Shown in pieces: positions 48,008-61,600 of a stretch of 64,000 nt of DNA. The notes below the pieces were generated by a model, which searched no databases, was not told the origin of the DNA, and worked only from the letters and a program-made list of their open reading frames with translations. The stretch is from the NCBI RefSeq assembly GCF_963966145.1, contig NC_091054.1, positions 2,232,001-2,296,000 on the forward strand, read 5' to 3'. Origin of the DNA: Tenebrio molitor. Its lineage: Eukaryota; Arthropoda; Insecta; Coleoptera; Tenebrionidae. Within the stretch, counting starts at the first letter, position 1. Each line of letters begins with the position of its first letter. Both the position numbers and the translations under genes were made by a program.

Positions 48008-48710
48008 CACTTGAGCGCGTCTCCGAAAATGTAATCCCACTTGACAGTCTTACTATAGTTTAATTGTCTGTGGCTTCAATCATTTTATAGATCCCTTTAT
48101 ATATTTCTACAAATGTAATTTTTATGGCTATCGAACATCTTTAATTAAAGACGGAACATTGTAGATGTGAATTGGGGATTTGTCGGTAAGTTGGCACTAC
48201 CAGCAAAAGTAACTAGGCGCGCCAATATTATGACAGATCTCACTAACGTATTTACAGTTCAATCATAAGTTTTTAAGCGACCTTGAGCTTGACAATTCAC
48301 ATTCAAAACATTTTTACTTTAGATAGTGTCACAATTTAAAAAATGGTGTGTTTTACAATTTTATAAGCGTTGCAGACAAGAATGACCGGTTTGCAATTAA
48401 CAATTTTTAACTTGTCATCTATTTTTATATAAATAGATAGACATAACCCTTGCTGTTAGCCAGTCGAGTGGAAAATGTCCGTTGTAGAAAAATTCAAATG
48501 TACGTAAATAACTAAACACAGCAAAGAATAACGAGTGATCAGCATGTTATGTATTTGAAAAATGAAAAATCTAGTTTTAAAGAGGAATCTGTTGAAAATG
48601 TTGCTTTCCTGATTTGTCTGAATATTCCACGATCTTATCGAATCGTTTTTGTGACAAATAAAAAAGCCAGGTGGGCTTACGATGAACATTGTAAAATAAT
48701 AAAATTAATA
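48008..48710. other. Gene-free stretch
   Basis: No gene recognised and no strong repeat seen. Open frames at 48456-48870 on both strands have no similarity I can name. Confidence 0.35.
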
Positions 48711-49182
48711 TACAGGGTGTATCAAAACGACCGCACCAACTACTTGTAATCGTATAAAGTAGAGTGAGGGGAACGTGAAAAAAATAATACAAATCTTCTC
48801 CTGACGCTTTTTTGTTTTTTCTTATACATATTTCCAAATTTTGAATTTTTTTGTTGACATATACAAGCACATGATTAATTGACTAAGATTTTTTCAAAAA
48901 TTGTGTAATAAAAATTTTAAATTGCAGCAGTTTTTAAAAAAGCAAATGGACAAAATAGTTTAGTTACTGAATGTTATCGCAATCGAATGAATACTCTGTC
49001 TAACATACTTGGAACAAACATTTTTTTGTTCAAAAATATTTTGGTTGAAAATTTTTAACTTTAACACCCTGTAACTTTTAATTGAAGCTGGGAAAAAAGG
49101 TTTTTTCCATTTTTTTATGTTCTTCTCGCTGTATTCTGTACAACTGCTGGTAGTTGGTGTGTTCGTTTTGAATCACCCTGTA
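48711..49182. mobile_element. MITE with CAGGGTGTATCAAAACGA ends
   Basis: Inverted ends share CAGGGTG, TCAAAACGA, CACCAACTAC and TGTA-type stretches over about 40 bases, flanked by TA on both sides. No coding capacity. Confidence 0.8.
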
Positions 49183-49337
49183 TATTTTTTAAACTCTAGA
49201 TTCCCAAAATTATCTAGTCGATTTACATTTTAACATTCTTTCTTTCTTTTTCTTTCTGTTTTAACAATTCAAGTACTGTCTTTGTGTCTTTTAAAATGTC
49301 TACGCAACAAGGCTTCATTAATAAAGAAAGAAACAAG

Positions 49338-49534
49338 TATCGGGTGTTCATTTAAATTTCTCGTCAAAGTTGGTGTCGAAGAGTCGATTGTGAACTCACC
49401 ACTCGTCAATCTACAGAGTAAAAACACAAACAACGCAACAAGTTAGGTTAGATTTAAACAGTTGATCCGTGATGCGTTCACAATCGATTCTTCAACGCCA
49501 ACTTCGACGCCAAATTTAAGAAAACACCCGATAT
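49338..49534. mobile_element. MITE with about 70-base inverted ends
   Basis: Arms begin TATCGGGTGTT and share TTAAATTT, GTCGAAG, then GTTGAAGA or a one-base variant, and TCGATTGTGAAC. Centre of about 55 bases. A half copy is at 32034-32110. Confidence 0.85.
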
Positions 49535-49969
49535 TTTTTGATTACACTATCCTTTGTCGTTGGTAAAAACTCTTTTTGTACTCATAGCCTCAAAATCGGT
49601 ATTTCCCGGTTGTCTTCGGAGTACCGAAACAACGATTTCCCGCACGCGGTGTTTTTTACTTTGCAGCAGAAACTAGGGGGAATTGCATTGTAAGATTGGT
49701 GTTTAATGACAGTGTAGACAGACGGAAATGTCAATTCATTTTAAACAAAATTGACACTTCGTCACATTTGCAATTGTAGAAGTAATTCTCAACAACATAA
49801 TAAATAAGTAATTTTATTATAAAACAAATAAGAATACAGTTCGAAAAAAGGTAAGAGTAATAAATAATAGGGTCCTGAAAATGTTAAATTATTTCCTTCT
49901 TTTATTTTATTTTTAAATATTTTTGAGTTATTCGTCACAAAAAATATTGTACCTACCCAACTTTTGCGG

Positions 49970-50045
49970 GAAGAAATTTTTCGTGAACAAAGTGCTCACG
50001 CGGGAAATTTCACTTCCCGCGTACGTTAGGTAAATAACTATTGTT
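49970..50045 (-). repeat. Dispersed foldback repeat, copy 3 (reversed)
   Basis: Reverse complement shows AATAGTTATTTACCTAA, CGTACGCGGGAAGTG and TTTCCCGCG, matching the copies at 9555 and 35273. Confidence 0.65.
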
Positions 50046-52400
50046 CGTCTTTAATCTGTTGATTTTGTAGAGAAAAAAATTCTTTCAAGTGTAATTATTT
50101 TTTCTGTTAAGAAACTCTTGTACTGGTTGTATTGGTGACTGTAGCAGTGTTTAACATTTTATTTTTTTTTTCTGTGAATAAAAGATCACTCCTGAATATT
50201 TCCTGTCGAGTCCACGTTTAAGAGAGTGCTGGTCCGGTGACCCCTCCATCCTCTTGACGCCCCTGGTCGGACAATAATAATTAAGAAACGCGTCCGGGCA
50301 AAAAACCGTGTTGGTTTTGGTGTGGTGGGGAGTCCTCCGGGTTTAATTAAAAAAGTGGGAATGGTCGAATGGATGACTAAAGCCGAGCGCGCACTAATTT
50401 TCTCGCGATGGTTTATACACTGACTTCGCTACGCGCAATTTACCTGTCAAACAAAGTTATTAAGATATCTCTGTCAGGTGTTTTGTGCGGCTCGGATACT
50501 TTTTCATTTCGGACCGAACGAAGGTGGGGATCGTGCAGGAAAGGTTGGGTCACATCGTAAATAAAAACGGGGGAAATTATTGTAATTGACCGCGCTGGGA
50601 GCTCGTTTCAAAATAAACGAATTTATCGAACAACTTACGGCCTTAATGCCAATGGTATTGCCGAGACAGACCGGTTGAATTGCTCCATGAAATTTTTTTT
50701 TACCACGAAATATTTATTATTAAATATCTCACGGCTACCCCGATACGGGGCTCATAAAATAATATGGGAAAAATTGCGTTTGAATTAAATTGTCAGAGAA
50801 GATACGAGAAATGATGAATCGCCAGTAATAACAGATGTGAGGTGGCGCATCGGCAGCTAGTGCCTCAGAGGAAGATGAGGCGATAACGAAAAGAAGTGAG
50901 AGACAAATTTTAGTCTTCGTCCCGCAGATACCGAGAATAATACCAAAACCGTACGCGAAACGCGTACTTAAAACAGGCCGCGAAATCTAATTTCGCGGCC
51001 GTTGCTTTTAACGACGGCCGGGAAAGTAAACGTCATTTTAATTTTTGATCCGAATCACAGTTTAAAAATGATTGAATGTTGTTTATTCAAAATCTTTAGC
51101 CTGATTATTTTAATGGTATTGCTACAAAAAATTAAGTACAAATAAATGCACAACAGATATGCGATTTAAAAACAAACGCTGCATGATAATGTTTAAATTA
51201 AAAGTGCACAAACAAGTTTAGATAAAATAGTTAATTTATTGTGGTAGTTAGTACGTGATAATCTTGATTTAATTATCATATTATTAATTCTAGTTTAATT
51301 AAAAAATATAAATATTAATTTTTAATAATTTGTTTTTTATAACAAACATAAATCACTTGGTTAACAAACTCTGTTGGTTCGGTGTTGAGTAGTAAATTGG
51401 TTGTTTCTTTTTCATCGAAACGCTTCAATTACTTAATTAAAATAAAACGAATAGGTCCAGTTACTATTCATGGTATTAAGCATTCTTCAAAAATTAAAAA
51501 CAAGCATGCGATCCAATCAAATCTAAAAATATAATTAAATCGACCGAATTTAAAAAGCACGAAAGTTGGAAGCTCCAGTGGCGCCCGTCCAATTTTTCGT
51601 CAATTATCCGGCCGACGTTTTCAATATCCCTCCGTGACTGCAGAGTTGGAATTGTTGATGTCAGACATGGCCGACACGCAACAATGTATTTCCATTTCCT
51701 TGACTTCTGTGTTATTTAAAGATAATTGAATTATTATATGGGTTATTTGAAGAACGGTCGAGATTATCTTCGAGTAATACCGTATTGTGTAGCAAATACT
51801 TTTTGTAATTCCAGTTAATCATCACGCAATTCCCTACATTGATAATTTACCTAGTACAGAACGACATGTAAATGACGTCTACAACAAGAGCGAGCACTGT
51901 AATTATCCGTAATTATGATAATAATAAAAGGAGGGGGAATGAAACTAGTTTTTTTTTGTTTGGGGCGATCATGAGATAAGTCGGGAGCCTCACCGCCGAG
52001 CTTAACTTCTTCAAAACCATAAACATTGATTAGGTTTTACCCAACAAATTCCACCAGCTCCCTTGTTAGACTAATTCCGGCGTGGACTATAATTATACAG
52101 TGTCCTACGAAAGGTCAGCGCATGTGAGAGACTATTTTATTAAGTGATTTAGAAAAGGTCCCGATTGTAACAAAAACCTGGTTTTGTGGTATTCCAAGAA
52201 TCTTTAGTATCAAATCTAAACAGAGAATAAAATCTGATGGTTCCTCTGCACAATTTGGTAGTTAGTAACGTGATAACACTTGTAGATCGTTAGATTTTAA
52301 TTTCTTTATATTTCTAGGTAGATATAGGTCCTGGAACATTTCAATTTTGTTCTGCAAAAAGTACCTACCAATAATAGTTATTTATGCAACGAGTTTCTGT
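50046..52400. other. Gene-free stretch with GC-richer island
   Basis: No gene recognised. About 50200-50660 is GC-richer and unique here. Two perfect hairpins at 50951-51000 are listed separately. AT-rich sequence follows to 52400 without structure I can name. Confidence 0.35.
50951..51000. repeat. Two consecutive perfect hairpins
   Basis: GTACGCG-AAA-CGCGTAC at 50951-50967 and, eight bases on, GGCCGCGAAAT-CTA-ATTTCGCGGCC at 50976-51000. Both stems are perfect (7 and 11 pairs) with three-base loops. Confidence 0.9.
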
Positions 52401-52507
52401 GTAAATTGGGCTTTTCTAATTGCTCGAGGAACAAGATTAAAACACGAGCGTAGCGAGGGTTTTAAGGCCTCGAGGGTAAATTGGGCTTTTAGAAAAGCCC
52501 AATTTAC
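52401..52507. repeat. Foldback with perfect 15-base stem
   Basis: GTAAATTGGGCTTTT at 52476-52490 and its exact complement at 52493-52507 are separated by AG. A direct copy of the same motif is at 52401. Between them lies a second imperfect stem (CTCGAGG ... CCTCGAG with TTAAAAC and GTTTTAA). Confidence 0.85.
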
Positions 52508-53766
52508 AATCGATCTTCAAAAGAGCTCAACATAACAAAAAACACTGTTTTATTGTGCGTGGCTGATAACAGCTGCTTTCTTAGTTTTCTGTAATTCAAT
52601 GTTACAGTTTTTGCAATTTTCACGACAATTTCAAAATAAAATTTCTCTAATATCGTAACACATAATTTTTAAAAATTTTTTCAAGGATCTATAAATAGGA
52701 GGGTACTGGCATTTTCTCTGTTCAATTAAAAAACTGCTTTGACATTTTTATTTGAGAAAGGAGTAATTGGATTTTCTAATCTAATGAAGAACGTAATATT
52801 GCAATACAAATTTTAATTAGACGGAATACAAGGAGCAAAATTGCACTGATTCTGAGTGTGACCAATGCTGTATCTTCGAAACTAGATCTAATAATAATTA
52901 TCTTTCTTCCATTTCAGGAAATGAAAGTATGGTGATAGGGTTGAAAAATCGTGAGCGAGATAAGATCAAATTCTGATTGTCCCTGGCTTTAAAGGTAAAG
53001 AAATAGTAGATTACGTTACGAGTTCAAAAAAGTGGAAGTTTACTATACGAGTATGGCATTTCTGTGTCTCTCAATGTGTATCTGTTTGTGTTTGTTTACG
53101 ATAATTTATAATGCGCCAATGTAAATTTAATTTACACAAAATGTTTCTCTCAATAAGGACAATAAGGTACTTTTTTGGTACACCCAACCCTTCAAATATG
53201 TTTTCCATTTTTTCAGAAGAGCAGAGGTTATTGACACTTTGGTACTGGTGACGGGGTGATACAGTAGTGCATGTTTCGTGAAGGTTTCGCGTTTTTATTA
53301 AAATGACAACATCTGTGTTCAAAACAAATTTCCAAAGTCACAAACACAACCTCTACGTCTCAGGTCTGACTCATCGTCATCTGTGACATCCAGACATTGT
53401 TGCCAAATCTACTGTTTCTATGTCATAATAACTCATTCCCATCTCATTCCTTACATTACATTTTGAACAAAACAGGAAATAATACGGTGCGATCAACAAT
53501 GAGTTAATCTTTTGGTAATAATGAAATTAGGCAAAATTGAAATTTACCGTCAAAGGTTCATTTTTGCAATAGCAAAGCATAAACGTAACCGACATAACCA
53601 AAAACGTTTTTAATATCATCTCGAGTTAAAAAATCCAGTCAGTGCCACAGTGCCAGTTACGAGACAAAAAACACCAGCCTGTTTCAATTGTTTCATTGGC
53701 TACACACTCAGTCATTGCTGATCACGCTTATTTTTTACATATTGGTTAAATGATTATGAAAAGTTG
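52508..53766. other. Gene-free stretch
   Basis: No gene recognised and no strong repeat seen. Confidence 0.35.
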
Positions 53767-54017
53767 GGTAATTATACAGTTTAGGTCGACAAATATGACG
53801 CATGCGCAAATGAAATTCTAAAATTTCGAAACTCAGTGAATCTAAAACTGTGTTCAATATACACGGGTCCAGCATGAAACATTGTCTGTTTTTAGGTACT
53901 TTAAATGTTTAAAATAAATCGTTATTAAATAACCTGGTAACATCGTTAGCAAAATCCGCGTGACATTCAATCATTAGCGCATGCGTCAGATTTGTCGACA
54001 TAAAATGTATAATTACC
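53767..54017. mobile_element. MITE abutting the satellite array
   Basis: Arms of about 47 bases share GGTAATTATACA, GTCGACAAAT and GACGCATGCGC as inverted copies around about 155 bases. The right arm ends at 54017, and the first satellite sequence (GACAGCAGTTTGGTTCG) starts at once. Confidence 0.85.
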
Positions 54018-55379
54018 GACAGCAGTTTGGTTCGAATCGGCGACAAAAATTTTTTCGAAAAAACCACGTACCCTCCCCTTCTATATAATTTTCGCTTCGG
54101 AAAATCATTTAAACGCCCATAGCTCCCTTATTAAGCAACATATGGCAATGAATTTTGCATCGTTGGATTGCCCTTGTCAAGGCGCTTCTTCTGAATCGAA
54201 AAAAAATTACCTGAATTTTTTCGTTTTAGAGAAAATCGCAAAAAACCAAAAAATCCATATTTTTGGCTCCCACAGCAAAAAATGGGTTCAATGGCCGGAA
54301 CTTTTACTATACCTGAATTCAACTGACCCTATACAATAACTGACAGCAATTTGGTTCGAATCGGCGACAAAAATTTTTTCGAAAAAAAAACGTACCCCCC
54401 CCTTCTATATAATTTTCGCTTCGGAAAATCATTTAAACGCCCATAGCTCCCTTATTAAGCAACATATGGCAATGAATTTTGCATCGTTGGATTGCCCTTG
54501 TCAAGGCGCTTCATCTGAATCGAAAAAAAATTACCTGAATTTTTTCGTTTTAGAGAAAATCGCAAAAAACCAAAAAATCCATATTTTTGGCTCCAATAGC
54601 AAAAAATGGGTTCAATGGCCGGAACTTTTACTATACCTGAATTCAACTGACCCTATACAATAACTGACAGCAATTTGGTTCGAATCGGCGACAAAAATTT
54701 TTTCGAAAAAACCACGTACCCCCCCCTTCTATATAATTTTCGCTTCGGAAAATCATTTAAACGCCCATAGCTCCCTTATTAAGCAACATATGGCAATGAA
54801 TTTTGCATCGTTGGGTTGCCCTTGTCAAGGCGCTTCTTCTGAATCGAAAAAAAATTACCTGAATTTTTTCGTTTTAGAGAAAATCGCAAAAAACCAAAAA
54901 ATCCATATTTTTGGCTCCCACAGCAAAAAATGGGTTCAATGGCCGGAACTTTTACTATACCTGAATTCAACTGACCCTATACAATAACTGACAGCAATTT
55001 GGTTCGAATCGGCGACAAAAATTTTTTCGAAAAAACCACGTACCCCCCCCTTCTATATAATTTTCGCTTCGGAAAGTCATTTAAACGCCCATAGCTCCCT
55101 TATTAAGCAACATATGGCAATGAATTTTGCATCGTTGGATTGCCCTTGTCAAGGCGCTTCTTCTGAATCGAAAAAAAATTACCTGAATTTTTTCGTTTTA
55201 GAGAAAATCGCAAAAAACCAAAAAATGCATATTTTTGGCTCCCACAGCAAAAAATGGGTTCAATGGCCGGAATTTTACTATACCTGAATTCAACTGACCC
55301 TATACAATAACTGACAGCAATTTGGTTCGAATCGGCGACAAAAATTTTTTCGAAAAAACAACGTACCCCCCCTTCTAAT

Positions 55380-55506
55380 ATCCGTTCACTTTGTATTGAC
55401 CGTCAGTGGTGCAAATCGCACACACTTGGCATTAACTTTCATATGAGTTGTCATAGCAACAGGTCAGTCATTTGCACCACTGACGTTCAATACAAAGTGA
55501 ACAGAT
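55380..55506. mobile_element. MITE inserted in a satellite unit
   Basis: Inverted ends of 37 bases (GTTCACTTTGTATTGA, then CGTCAGTGGTGCAAAT) around about 53 bases, located between the C run and the ATAATTTTCGC segment of one unit. The unit is about 131 bases longer than its neighbours. A target duplication could not be read with certainty. Confidence 0.9.
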
Positions 55507-56739
55507 TTTATATAATTTTCGCTTCGGAAAATCATTTAAACGCCCATAGCTCCCTTATTAAGCAACATATGGCAATGAATTTTGCATCGTTGGATTGCCC
55601 TTGTCAAGGCGCTTCATCTGAATCGAAAAAAAATTACCTGAATTTTTTCGTTTTAGAGAAAATCGCAAAAAACCAAAAAATCCATATTTTTGGCTCCCAC
55701 AGCAAAAAATGGGTTCAATGGCCGGAATTTTACTATACCTGAATTCAACTGACCCTATACAATAACTGACAGCAATTTGGTTCGAATCGGCGACAAAAAT
55801 TTTTTCGAAAAAACAACGTACCCCCCCTTCTATATAATTTTCGCTTCGGAAAATCATTTAAACGCCCATAGCTCCCTTATTAAGCAACATATGGCAATGA
55901 ATTTTGCATCGTTGGATTGCCCTTGTCAAGGCGCTTCATCTGAATCGAAAAAAAATTACCTGAATTTTTTCGTTTTAGAGAAAATCGCAAAAAACCAAAA
56001 AATCCATATTTTTGGCTCCCACAGCAAAAAATGGGTTCAATGGCCGGAACTTTTACTATACCTGAATTCAACTGACCCTATACAATAACTGACAGCAATT
56101 TGGTTCGAATCGGCGACAAAAATTTTTTCGAAAAAACAACGTACCCCCCCCTTCTATATAATTTTCGCTTCGGAAAATCATTTAAACGCCCATAGCTCCC
56201 TTATTAAGCAACATATGGCAATGAATTTTGCATCGTTGGATTGCCCTTGTCAAGGCGCTTCTTCTGAATCGAAAAAAAATTACCTGAATTTTTTCGTTTT
56301 AGAGAAAATCGCAAAAAACCAAAAAATCCATATTTTTGGCTCCCACAGCAAAAAATGGGTTCAATGGCCGGAACTTTTACTATACCTGAATTCAACTGAC
56401 CCTATACAATAACTGACAGCAATTTGGTTCGAATCGGCGACAAAAATTTTTTCGAAAAAACGACGTACCCCCCCCCTTCTATATAATTTTCGGTTCGGAA
56501 AATCATTTAAACGCCCTTAGCTCCCTTGTTAAGCAACATATGGCAATGAATTTTGCATCGTTGGATTGCCCTTGTCAAGGCGCTTCTTCTGAATCGAAAA
56601 AAAATTACCTGAATTTTTTCGTTTTAGAGAAAATCGCAAAAAACCAAAAAATCCATATTTTTCGCTCCCACAGCAAAAAATGGGTTCAATGGCCGGAACT
56701 TTTACTCTACCTGAATTCAACTGACCCTATACAATAACT

Positions 56740-58675
56740 GACAGCAATTTGGTTCGAATCGGCGACAAAAATTTTTTCGAAAAAACCACGTACCCCCCCT
56801 TCTATATAATTTTCGCTTCGGAAAATCATTTAAACACCCATAGCTTCCTTATTAAGCAACATATGGCAATGAATTTTGCATCGTTGGATTGCCCTTGTCA
56901 AGGCGCTTCTTCTGAATCGAAAAAAATTACCTGAATTTCTTCGATTTAGAGAAAATCGCAAAAAAACAAAAAATCCATATTTTTGGCTCCCACAGCAAAA
57001 AATGGGTTCAATGGCCGGAACTTTTACTATACCTGAATTCAACTGACCCTATATAATAACTGACAGCAATTTGGTTCGAATCGGCGACAAAAATTTTTTC
57101 GAAAAAACCACGTACCCCCCCCTTCTATATAATTTTCGCTTCGGAAAATCATTTAAACGCCCATAGCTCCCTTATTAAGCAACATATGGCAATGAATTTT
57201 GCATCGTTGGATTGCCCTTGTCAAGGCGCTTCTTCTGAATCGAAAAAAATTACCTGAATTTCTTCGATTTAGAGAAAATCGCAAAAAAACAAAAAATCCA
57301 TATTTTTGGCTCCCACAGCAAAAAATGGGTTCAATGGCCGGAATTTTACTATACCTGAATTCAACTGACCCTATACAATAACTGACAGTAATTTGGTTCG
57401 AATCGGCGACAAAATTTTTTTCGAAAAAACCACGTACCCCCCCCTTCTATATAATTTTCGCTTCGGAAAATCATTTAAACGCCCATAGCTCCCTTATTAA
57501 GCAACATATGGCAATGAATTTTGCATCGTTGGATTGCCCTTGTCAAGGCGCTTCATCTGAATCGAAAAAAAATTACCTGAATTTTTTCGTTTTAGAGAAA
57601 ATCGCAAAAAACCAAAATATCCATATTTTTGGCTCCCACAGCAAAAAATGGGTTCAATGGCCGGAACTTTTACTATACCTGAATTCAACTGACCCTATAC
57701 AATAACTGACAGCAATTTGGTTCGAATCGGCGACAAAAATTTTTTCGAAAAAACCACGTACCCCCCCTTCTATATAATTTTCGCTTCGGAAAATCATTTA
57801 AACACCCATAGCTTCCTTATTAAGCAACATATGGCAATGAATTTTGCATCGTTGGATTGCCCTTGTCAAGGCGCTTCTTCTGAATCGAAAAAAATTACCT
57901 GAATTTCTTCGATTTAGAGAAAATCGCAAAAAAACAAAAAATCCATATTTTTGGCTCCCACAGCAAAAAATGGGTTCAATGGCCGGAACTTTTACTATAC
58001 CTGAATTCAACTGACCCTATATAATAACTGACAGCAATTTGGTTCGAATCGGCGACAAAAATTTTTTCGAAAAAACCACGTACCCCCCCCTTCTATATAA
58101 TTTTCGCTTCGGAAAATCATTTAAACGCCCATAGCTCCCTTATTAAGCAACATATGGCAATGAATTTTGCATCGTTGGATTGCCCTTGTCAAGGCGCTTC
58201 TTCTGAATCGAAAAAAATTACCTGAATTTCTTCGATTTAGAGAAAATCGCAAAAAAACAAAAAATCCATATTTTTGGCTCCCACAGCAAAAAATGGGTTC
58301 AATGGCCGGAATTTTACTATACCTGAATTCAACTGACCCTATACAATAACTGACAGTAATTTGGTTCGAATCGGCGACAAAATTTTTTTCGAAAAAACCA
58401 CGTACCCCCCCCTTCTATATAATTTTCGCTTCGGAAAATCATTTAAACGCCCATAGCTCCCTTATTAAGCAACATATGGCAATGAATTTTGCATCGTTGG
58501 ATTGCCCTTGTCAAGGCGCTTCATCTGAATCGAAAAAAAATTACCTGAATTTTTTCGTTTTAGAGAAAATCGCAAAAAACCAAAATATCCATATTTTTGG
58601 CTCCCACAGCAAAAAATGGGTTCAATGGCCGGAACTTTTACTATACCTGAATTCAACTGACCCTATACAATAACT
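56740..58675. repeat. Duplicated three-unit block (968 bases)
   Basis: Positions 56740-57707 and 57708-58675 carry the same sequence of private variants at the same 968-base offset: AAACACCCATAGCTTCC, CTATATAATAACTGAC, GACAGTAATTTGG and AACCAAAATATCC. This is a higher-order duplication inside the array. Confidence 0.9.
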
Positions 58676-61600
58676 GACAGCAATTTGGTTCGAATCGGCG
58701 ACAAAAATTTTTTCGAAAAAACCACGTACCCCCCCCTTCTATATAATTTTCGCTTCGGAAAATCATTTAAACGCCCATTGCTCCCTTATTAAGCAACATA
58801 TGGCAATGAATTTTGCATCGTTGGATTGCCCTTGTCAAGGCGCTTCTTCTGAATCGAAAAAAAATTACCTGAATTTTTTCGTTTTAGAGAAAATCGCAAA
58901 AAAACAAAAAATCCATATTTTTGGCTCCCACAGCAAAAAATGGGTTCAATGGCCGGAACTTTTACTATACCTGAATTCAACTGACCCTATACAATAACTG
59001 ACAGCAATTTGGTTCGAATCGGCGACAAAAATTTTTTCGAAAAAACCACATACCCCCCCCTTCTAAATAATTTTCGCTTCGGAAAATCATTTAAACGCCC
59101 ATAGCTCCCTTATTAAGCAACATATGGCAATGAATTTTGCATCGTTGGATTGCCCTTGTCAAGGCGCTTCTTCTGAATCGAAAAAAAATTACCTGAATTT
59201 TTTCGTTTTAGAGAAAATCGCAAAAAACCAAAAAATCCATATTTTTGGCTCCCACAGCAAAAAATGGGTTCAATGGCCGGAACTTTTACTATACCTGAAT
59301 TCAACTGACCCTATACAATAACTGACAGCAATTTGGTTCGAATCGGCGACAAAAATTTTTTCGAAAAAACAACGTACCCCCCCCTTCTATATAATTTTCG
59401 CTTCGGAAAATCATTTAAACGCCCATAGCTCCCTTATTAAGCAACATATGGCAATGAATTTTGCATCGTTGGATTGCCCTTGTCAAGGCGCTTCTTCTGA
59501 ATCGAAAAAAAATTACCTGAATTTTTTCGTTTTAGAGAAAATCGCAAAAAACCAAAAAATCCATATTTTTGGCTCCCACAGCAAAAAATGGGTTCAATGG
59601 CCGGAACTTTTACTATACCTGAATTCAACTGACCCTATACAATAACTGACAGCAATTTGGTTCGAATCGGCGACAAAAATTTTTTCGAAAAAACCACGTA
59701 CCCCCCCCTTCTATATAATTTTCGCTTCGGAAAATCATTTAAACGCCCATAGCTCCCTTATTAAGCAACATATGGCAATGAATTTTGCATCGTTGGATTG
59801 CCCTTGCCAAGGCGCTTCTTCTGAATCGAAAAAAAATTACCTGAATTTTTTCGTTTTAGAGAAAATCGCAAAAAAACAAAAAATCCATATTTTTGGCTCC
59901 CACAGCAAAAAATGGGTTCAATGGCCGGAATTTTACTATACCTGAATTCAACTGACCCTATACAATAACTGACAGTAATTTGGTTCGAATCGGCGACAAA
60001 ATTTTTTTCGAAAAAACCACGTACCCCCCCCTTCTATATAATTTTCGCTTCGGAAAATCATTTAAACGCCCATAGCTCCCTTATTAAGCAACATATGGCA
60101 ATGAATTTTGCATCGTTGGATTGCCCTTGCCAAGGCGCTTCTTCTGAATCGAAAAAAAATTACCTGAATTTTTTCGTTTTAGAGAAAATCGCAAAAAACC
60201 AAAAAATCCATATTTTTCGCTCCCACAGCAAAAAATGGGTTCAATGGCCGGAACTTTTACTCTACCTGAATTCAACTGACCCTATACAATAACTGACAGC
60301 AATTTGGTTCGAATCGGCGACAACAATTTTTTCGAAAAAACCACGTACCCCCCCTTCTATATAATTTTCGCTTCGGAAAATCATTTAAACGCCCATAGCT
60401 CCCTTATTAAGCAACATATGGCAATGAATTTTGCATCGTTGGATTGCCCTTGCCAAGGCGCTTCTTCTGAATCGAAAAAAAATTACCTGAATTTTTTCGT
60501 TTTAGAGAAAATCGCAAAAAAACAAAAAATCCATATTTTTGGCTCCCACAGCAAAAAATGGGTTCAATGGCCGGAATTTTACTATACCTGAATTCAACTG
60601 ACCCTATACAATAACTGACAGTAATTTGGTTCGAATCGGCGACAAAATTTTTTTCGAAAAAACCACGTACCCCCCCCTTCTATATAATTTTCGCTTCGGA
60701 AAATCATTTAAACGCCCATAGCTCCCTTATTAAGCAACATATGGCAATGAATTTTGCATCGTTGGATTGCCCTTGTCAAGGCGCTTCTTCTGAATCGAAA
60801 AAAAATTACCTGAATTTTTTCGTTTTAGAGAAAATCGCAAAAAACCAAAAAATCCATATTTTTGGCTCCCACAGCAAAAAATGGCCGGAACTTTTACTAT
60901 ACCTGAATTCAGCTGACCCTATACAATATATGGCAATGGATTTTGTTGCATCGTTGGATTGCCCTTGTCAAGGCGCTTCTTCTGAATCGAAAAAAAATTA
61001 CCTGAATTTTTTCGTTTTAGAGAAAATCGCAAAAAACCAAAAAATCCATATTTTTGGCTCCCACAGCAAAAAATGGGTTCAATGGCCGGAACTTTTACTA
61101 TACCTGAATTCAACTGATCCTATACAATAACTGACAGCAATTTGGTTCGAATCGGCGACAACAATTTTTTCGAAAAAACCACGTACCCCCCCCTTCTATA
61201 TAATTTTCGCTTCGGAAAATCATTTAAACGCCCATAGCTCCCTTATTAAGCAACATATGGCAATGAATTTTGCATCGTTGGATTGCCCTTGTCAAGGCGC
61301 TTCTTCTGAATCGAAAAAAAATTACCTGAATTTTTTCGTTTTAGAGAAAATCGCAAAAAACCAAAAAATCCATATTTTTGGCTCCCACAGCAAAAAATGG
61401 GTTCAATGGCCGGAACTTTTACTATACCTGAATTCAACTGACCCTATACAATAACTGACAGCAATTTGGTTCGAATCGGCGACAAAAATTTTTTCGAAAA
61501 AACCACGTACCCCCCCCTTCTATATAATTTTCGCTTCGGAAAATCATTTAAACGCCCATTGCTCCCTTATTAAGCAACATATGGCAATGGATTTTGCATC

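Noticed and set aside
60741..61130. 129-codon open frame in the satellite
   Set aside because: It is two satellite frames joined by the internal deletion of one unit, not a gene.
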